Below, in pieces: positions 57,187 to 64,000 of a stretch of 64,000 nt of DNA. The stretch's first letter is position 1; each line of letters opens with the position of its first letter. Both the position numbers and the translations under genes were made by a program. The notes below the pieces were generated by a model. It saw only the letters and a program-made list of their open reading frames with translations. It searched no databases and was not told where the DNA came from. This DNA comes from Thuidium tamariscinum (Eukaryota > Streptophyta > Bryopsida > Hypnales > Thuidiaceae), in assembly GCA_947034885.2 (NCBI GenBank), contig OX344749.2, forward strand, positions 47,769,682-47,833,681, in the 5' to 3' direction.

Positions 57187-60100
57187 ATGAGGGGAGACTT
57201 GCTTGGTCAGGCTTACCACATCGAGCGTGCGGTTGCAGCGCGGCAAGGCATTTCCAGATATTCTTGCGGATGCGAAAGATGCCATGGATTCAAGATACAA
57301 GCCACTCAAGTTGTGCAGAGTCATCATAGAAAATATGGCAGGGATCGAAACTTGCAAGAGCCTCTTCTGGTGAGGTCTACGAAGAATGTGTCAAACTCTT
57401 GCAGACCTCAAAAGCTGTTGCGGTTTAACGGAACTTCCTCAATGTATAGTCCATTGAAATAGTAATATAGCCTAATGAACACAGTGCTCCCAACTATCAA
57501 TTGCAGAGACAGTTACAGCATTTTCTTCCGCTGGTTGCCTTGCTTGGATTCAGTGCCCCCGGGTTTAAATAAATGAACATTTGGAAATTGTTTCTTGTGG
57601 TTCCTCTTCTTATGTTGTTTTCATTTTGTTTTCCAGGGGAATGAATCCCGTCATGCAGAGACTACGGAGGACCCACATGTTGGGGAAGAAGACATCCACG
57701 ATGTAGATGAATACCTCGATGCAGAAGATTTTGTCAATGTCGACCCTGCCACTGCAAACACAGAAGTCCATCTTGAGGACATGGCACGTGATTATTTCAC
57801 TCGCGTAGACGAAATTCATGAACAGTTTTCAGACGAAGATGATGCTGTCCTCGATTTTGAGGACTTGACATCCGATGAGGAGGAATCGGACGATAGTGAT
57901 ATTCTAGAAGAATTGCTAAAGCAATCAACAGAGCCTCTTTTCGATGGGTCAAGTACAAGCAGGTTACAATTCAGCATCATTCTCATGTCTTTATGTACTC
58001 TTTATTCTGTCAGTCATCACTGCCTGGACGAGATTCTTACGTTTCTTAAGCAGGACGTGCTTCCTTCAAATAATAACTGCCCCAAGAACTCGTATGAAAT
58101 GAAGAGTCTACTGATGAAGCTAGGCCTTTCACATGAGAGCATCCACTGTTGTGACTGTGGGAAAACTTTGTACTGGCAAGAGAATGCAGAATTAGATAAA
58201 TGCCCGCATTGTCAAAAGTCCAGATACATTGAGGGTTCTCAGACAGTGCCTTTACGAGTCCTCAGGTACTTCTCAATAATTAAGAGGTTGAGAAGAATGT
58301 TTCGATGTCCTTTTCTTGCTAAACACATGAGATGGCATTCTAGCAATCACTCAGAAGATGGGAAAATGAGGTCTGTGGTGGATGGGGAGCAGTGGCGTTT
58401 TATAGACGAGCGCTACCCAGACTTTGCTAGAGAAGTCAGGAATATTAGGCTGGGCCCTGCACTAGACGGAGTGAACCCTTATAGTTTGCAGTCCAGCAAA
58501 CACTCTATTTGGCCAGTGATGATGGTGATATATAATTTACCCCCTTACCTAGTGACCAAACGTTTTTTTGTTTCTTTAACTATGATCATTCCTGGGCCTA
58601 AGTCTCCAACGGAGAGCACTATAGACGTTTTCATGCAACCTTTGGTACATGAACTGAAAAAATTGTGGAAGGGGGTTCCAACAGTGGATATGTCAGTCCC
58701 ACCAGAAACTCGTCGACTATTCAAGTTGCGTGCAATACTAATGTGGACCATTAACGACTTCCCCGCTTATACACTGATATCAGGACAAGCTGGTAAAGGG
58801 TATGCCGGTTGTCCAGTTTGTGGTGAATGCACAAGTGCAGAGTACTCCACTGCTGCAAATAAGACAGTCTTCCTAGGGAATCGGAGGTGGTTGAGACACA
58901 ACCATAGGTGGAGGGATGCACGCGCAGCATTTAATGGCCAACAGAATCATGAACCTCCACCTCCACGACAATGTGGTCTCACTATTGTTCAGCGTGGTGG
59001 ATGGAGGGAGTCATATTTGGGGTGCGGTGGTCGTGCAAACTCAAAAGAAGACCCAGTGAAGCGAACTGGTGTGAAAAGAGTTAGTATTTTTTTCGAGTTA
59101 CCATATTGGCAGGTGAGGTCCACTTCCACATTCCATTCCATGAAAATAGAAGTCTTTAGAAGTTCATGAAGGAAGTGTTTCGTAATTGTCAATATCTTGA
59201 TGGAATCATGAGGAACTGTTGGCTGTAGCTAGTGTAGTTGAGGTCTCGAAAGTCCAACCTGAACCCGTGGTGGTACATACTGTATGTATTGAAGTAGACA
59301 TGGCATCTGTGAGGTTCAGTGTTGAATTATTCTCCTTACAACAATGAAAAGAATGTCATCAGAAACTCTTGTCCCTACTTGCTTGTCATTTCAAAACATA
59401 ATATGGAACCAAATATTTTTCTTAAAGTGTGCTAACTGTGCAAGGCATTGAATTATTATGTCTGTGATTGATGTAGTGTAGTTGGTTCACTTGAAGAAGT
59501 AGTGGAATTCACGTAGTTATTCAGTACATTAAGGTAACATAGTCTATGTTTGAAAATTAATACTGAATCATGGGAAAAGTTTCATTCTTGTAACAAGACT
59601 GTGTTGCTTTGCTATTTAGTAGTTCTAAGAAGTGGTTGGAGGTTGGAGTTCAGTGGGTCAAAGTTTAATTACATGAGTCCATAAATAGCATTCACAGAAA
59701 CTAATTGTTGAAATGTGTGCAGGACCTTCCCATCCGTCATATGTTGGACCCAATGCACTGTGAGAAGAACGTCTGTGACATTTTGCTGCGTACTTTACTT
59801 GGCAAGACAGATGGGCCCAAATCACGGGAAGACATGCGTGTTCGTGGCATTCGTCCCCATCTGCATTTACAAGTGAATGCTGATGGGCGCACTTTTTTCA
59901 TGCCTAACGCTCCTTATGTTCTCAACCAAGAAGAGCGTCAAACCTTTTTCAGTACTATGAAGAACCTCAAGTTCCCCACAAACTATGTCAGTGCCTTGAG
60001 CAATAGGATTCAGGAAGGTAAATTGAGAGGAATGAAAACGCATGACTTTCATATTCTGCTTCAATAGGTACTCCCTCTCTGTTTCAGGAACATTTGTAAT

Positions 60101-62593
60101 GACAAAGTGGTGGGAGCTATTGTGCGCGTCAGTAGATTGTTCTGTAAAATTTTTGGTAAAGTAGTTGACAAAGACCAGAGAGAGCATATGCTTGATGATG
60201 TAGCTGAGACCATTTGTACCTTAGAGAAAGAGTTTGCCCCATCCATATTTGTCATAATGATGCACCTTCCGATACATCTAGTAGAGGAACTGTTCATTTG
60301 CGGTCCGGTGCAAACACGGTCGATGTATCCATTTGAGCGTTTCATGAAAGTTCTCAAAGGCTTTGTGAAAAACAAAGCGAAGCCCGAGGGAAGCATGGTG
60401 TATGGATATATGAGAGAAGAATCAATTGAATTTATGAACGAGTATCTTTCTGAATATATTGGGACAAGAAAACGTGCATGGGACGATGAGGAGGAGCCTA
60501 CCATGTATGATGAAATTTTGGAAGGGGTGAAGCGTGACTGTGTCATGACTCCTGAATTTCAGAAGCTCATACATGGTTTTGTGTTAGATAATACGTTGCA
60601 CATGGAGCCGTACAGGAGGTAAGTACCTTTGACGACATAAAAGCTATTTAAATTCAGGAGAGTTAAACTGAGTAGTCTTGCAGTCTTACTTAAATTTTAG
60701 TGGTACAATGGAATTTTTCAATCATGAAGATTTCATGCATACACAATTACAAACCGTATACAGGAAAGTGGAGTGAACATATGGGCTAATGAACTGTGTG
60801 CTTCCGTTAGTGTTGCAGACATCTGGCAGTTATGTTGAACGTTACAGCAGTTATTGAAGAATTGAGACATGAACTGTATGTCTGTAGGTTGTCTAGCTCT
60901 GCTTATGACGGCATTGTTAGTTTCGCTCTCGAGATTTGAAGAGTCGTTGTGTCTACGTAAAAGAGGAATTTGACAGAGTTGTTTGCTCTTTTATTTATGC
61001 TGTGGACTAGAAGAATGTCTAAGGCTGGGTCTGATTGAACATTGCAGTAGTGGAGAGAAACGTAGGGGTAGCCGAACTTGTATTGGTGACTTGGCTGTGG
61101 TAGTGGCGTGAAATGTGAGAAGAATTGCATTGTAGTAAATAATTGTGGTGGGCTTTCGAAGAACCCAATGTCTAAAAAGCAGTGCATGTATGCGGACTTG
61201 ATGTGTTAGGACTTCAGGAATTCTTTCAGTATTGTACAGTTCTGGAGACACTGTGGTGTGTTTTTCGGAAATTCTGAAGTGAAATTCTATCTCATAGACC
61301 GTTACCTTTTGTTTGAATTTCTCTGTTTTTGGATGTAGGAGGTACGTGGACTGTATGGAACGGAGGCAGCAGGAAAGATCAGAATATCGAAGACAGCTTC
61401 GTGGAGGGCGTCGAAGTCGATTTAGTTACCCAGAAGAGTTGAAGGAGCTACCAGACTTCGCCGAATGGATTTTACAGGAAGTGAAGAGGGAGCGCGAGGA
61501 AGGAATGGAGGTCGATGCTAATGTAGTGGACACTGCAAGAGGACCATTGCCTACAGCGGCATCATACAAAGGAATGTATGCTTATGGAAATCATTACCGA
61601 GTTTTGAGCTCGGAGCAGGCCCTCAAAACTTCGGACAGTGGAGTGGCAGCCGTATTCAAACAAGTATGCAGAAATGGTATTCGCGATACCAATCAGGTGA
61701 ATGCAGATGTGGAATACGTGGGCCACATTGAGGAAATATTGGAACTAAATTACAGAAGGCATTGTTTAGTGGTTTTAGTTTGCGATTTTGTGAAAGCAAA
61801 CTATATTGGTGAAAATGCAACGATAAAAAAGGATAAGTGGGGTTTCACTTTGGCGAATTATAGAAGGAGGTACGGTAATGTATGTCGCGACAGTTTTGCT
61901 TTTCTGATTCATTGTGAACAGGTATATTATGCTGAGGCCTTAGAGGCACCTGGATGGTGAGTAGTTCTCAAGAAGGAGGTCAAAGGAAAAAGAGTGGTGC
62001 CCAATGATGGCGAAGAAGTGGAAGCCGAACTATTTCAAATGGGGGATGACGAGGACTTCGATGGATTGATACCTGAAAGGGAAGTTGGTGAGGGGCCACT
62101 TCCAGCACCACGAACAGGACATAATGTAGTTCTAGAACCCGTTCGAAGAAGAGGAAGGAACGTGGGTCGCGGTGCAGGAAGAAGAAATGGTCAACATCGT
62201 AGTCAAAGGTATGACGGGTCGCCCAGTCGGGCGAGGGAGATGCAAGGAGGGACACCAGCTACTGACAGTGAAGAGGAGGTCCATTCTGAAGAGGTCGATG
62301 AGCGGGTCGAAGAGGAAATGTTTCTGAGAAGGAACTTGGGCAGTAGAAGTGGAGGTAGCAAGAGAATGAGAGAATCAGGTGGAAGTGGTCATTCCAGAAG
62401 AGTTCGAGTGAGACATGCTTCGGAAGAACAGGTTGGCCTTTAGGAGGAAATGTTTGCAGACATTGATCGCAGTCATTCAACTGATGCTTCAACTTCTTCC
62501 TTGCCAACCAGTTCGGATGGCACTGCCGGCAGTGAGGCAAGTTTTCAACTTCTCTGGTCATGTTATTTATTTATTTATTTAGCAAATTTGTAA
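57187..62593 (+). pseudogene. CACTA (En/Spm) transposase, TNP2 type, with three nonsense codons
   Basis: Four exons: 57187-57369, 57637-59112, 59723-60618 and 61339-62593. Junctions are GT-AG, phases agree, and the total is 3,810 nt (1,270 codons). In order: a Cys-rich N-terminal domain (YSCGCERCHGFKI), an acidic spacer, zinc-binding CCDCGKTLY...CPHC, and the TNP2 core (NPYSLQSSKHSIWPVMMVIY, LTMIIPGPKSP, GYAGCPVCGECT, FFELPYWQ/DLPIRHMLDPMHCEKNVCD). Then come the DUF4218-type (MHLPIHLVEELFICGPVQTR, YPFERFMKVLKGFVKN) and DUF4216-type (YGNHYRVLS, FVKANYIGE) domains and an acidic, Arg/Gly-rich tail. This is the catalytic transposase of plant CACTA elements. In-frame TAG (60065-60067), TGA (61958-61960) and TAG (62441-62443) occur without frameshift, so the gene looks recently dead. 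The opposite orientation to the TNPA-like gene is unusual. Confidence 0.88.
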
Positions 62594-64000
62594 TTCTGGA
62601 GGATTCATTTTGGAGACGATGTTAGAAGGAACTGACGGTAGAGGGAAAATGTAGTTGCTTCATCGAGTGCTTTGTAACCGGAAATGAAAGAAGATGTGGT
62701 GAATATCGGTGGTAAGCCAAACTATGCATGGCATGGAGGTGGATTAGTCATATAATCGCATGTATACTATGTTGAGGTCAAGGACTTGGAATCTTCACTG
62801 TGTTGTATTCACATGAGGAGAGTGTATTGGGAACTTGGTAGACGCCTTATATATGTGCGTCTGAGGTTATTCCAGTATGTGAAACCAATGTATAGGTAGT
62901 TGATATAGCTGAAGAAAAACCGGACATAGAGATTTACGAGTTAGGACGTTCGAGTAAGTGCTTGCAAATTAATGCATTGTAGAGTACGTTATTGAAAAAG
63001 CTGACCTGCTTCGTTCATTTTCAGAGATCTGGTGGAGACTAAAAGTACGAAAATGGGCGTGTCCATGTTGTTACTCATCTCCGAATTATATCCAAAGATG
63101 TCATGGGCAGTCAGACTATGGAACTGAATGTAGGCTTCAGAATTCAAGTAGCTTGACTGCTTTTACGATCTATGCAGAAAGTGAATATGGAACTTCGGTT
63201 TAGAAATGTATTGTGTAGGCGTCAGTTTTGGGAATGAAAAATTCGGAGGCCCTAGGTTTCGTGTCCAGTACCTTGGAAGACGTTATTCATGAGTATTTTG
63301 AGGGTTGAGATTTGAATTCTTCAAAATTGGGCCCAATAATTGTACTGAGCCTCTTAGAAAGCGATGGGTATGTGGCGGGTATCACGTGCAGAGGAGTGTG
63401 GCATTCTCGAAGAAGTCGTTGTTCTACTGTAGCAGACTGAATCTGAGTTTCTCACTTAAACCGATTTGGGAGTAGAGATATGTTGCTATGTCTACAATTG
63501 TTAGGAAGAGTTTGGGGCTGGCTCTTCGGACTTCATGAAAGAATTTGTATGTCTTTTCGTGGGAATGTGGGGTAGTAGCCGACAGTGAAAAAGTATTTCG
63601 GGGAATGGTGCTCAAACATTTAGCTGTGAGCACGATGAACTGCCGCAATGATACCTTGTAAGCACTGAATCTGGAATTGTCCTGTAACATTATAGTGGCC
63701 ACGGCGGAGTCTCAGTAAAGATTGAAGTGTACAAGTCATATTGACGAACCCATGGTATGCAGAAGAAGGTACCTTTTGGAATTAGTTAGTACCTTTCAAT
63801 GCATGTGAAAGGAAGGTTATTTTTCCATTACTTAAGTTGAAAAGGGTAGAAGAATCCAAAGTACAGTGGTGTGTTGCGACTTGCGATGGGAATAGTGGAG
63901 CTGTAGAGAGTGTAGTCCATCTTCATAACTGTTGTATTCTTTCTCGATTGCCTGGCTTGGAAAACGATATGGCATGCTCAAGACAGTTATGAGAAATAGA
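62594..64000. other. Non-coding DNA downstream of TNP2
   Basis: No exon, RNA gene or terminal inverted repeat could be supported. The right end of the CACTA element may lie here or beyond the window. Confidence 0.4.

Noticed and set aside
57187-57462. Stand-alone small Cys-rich protein
   Set aside because: A GTGAGG donor after 57369 joins it in phase to the next TNP2 exon, and the Cys pattern is that of the TNP2 N-terminal domain.
60107-60622. Separate small gene on the plus strand
   Set aside because: The frame is continuous with the upstream TNP2 exon apart from one TAG and encodes the DUF4218-type part of the transposase.

Overview
This window looks like nuclear DNA of a streptophyte plant. 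The evidence is intron-rich genes with GT-AG introns, a Ty3/gypsy LTR retrotransposon with a tRNA-Asp primer site, CACTA (En/Spm) transposon genes of the plant TNP2 and TNPA-like types, a hAT MITE and AT-rich introns. A TET/JBP-type oxygenase gene points to a non-seed lineage (bryophyte, lycophyte, fern or charophyte alga), but the species cannot be fixed from the sequence. No ribosomal or tRNA gene and no CRISPR array was seen.

Layout. (1) 0.7-12.15 kb, minus strand: an 11-exon gene whose product joins a ParB-like domain to a beta-class DNA amino-methyltransferase. Its large first intron holds a solo LTR (6448-10249). (2) 12.4-19.7 kb: AT-rich DNA with a SINE-like retroposon, a GC-rich hAT MITE, one orphan exon, and an unrecognised gene split by a second solo LTR (15345-19165). 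(3) 23.1-42.5 kb, minus strand: a 7-exon TNPA-like (Ptta/En/Spm) CACTA gene. Its third intron holds a 13.9-kb, very young LTR retrotransposon (26498-40411). (4) 43.1-52.0 kb: an AT-rich island with an intact 4-exon TET/JBP-like 2-oxoglutarate/Fe(II) oxygenase gene (45719-50140), whose introns are filled by 71-bp and ~304-bp tandem repeats. (5) 52.1-62.6 kb: a second, divergent 5' piece of the TNPA-like gene, an unrecognised minus-strand gene, and a full-length TNP2 transposase gene on the plus strand.

Two points stand out. First, a candidate DNA-modification 'writer' fold (ParB-methyltransferase) and a candidate 5-methylcytosine 'eraser' (TET/JBP) lie about 33 kb apart among transposons. Exon phases close exactly in both; the methyltransferase gene carries one TGA and an altered catalytic motif, while the oxygenase gene is clean. 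Second, the LTR elements have unusually long LTRs (3.8-3.9 kb) that each encode a large conserved protein unrelated to Gag or Pol. This ORF occurs in two diverged LTR families, and in one solo LTR it is still fully open.

The in-frame stops found in the DNA-transposon and host-type genes are all explicable as C-to-T changes, with no frameshift. This fits deamination of methylated cytosine. All splice models come from reading the sequence by eye and have not been tested by transcripts or database searches.
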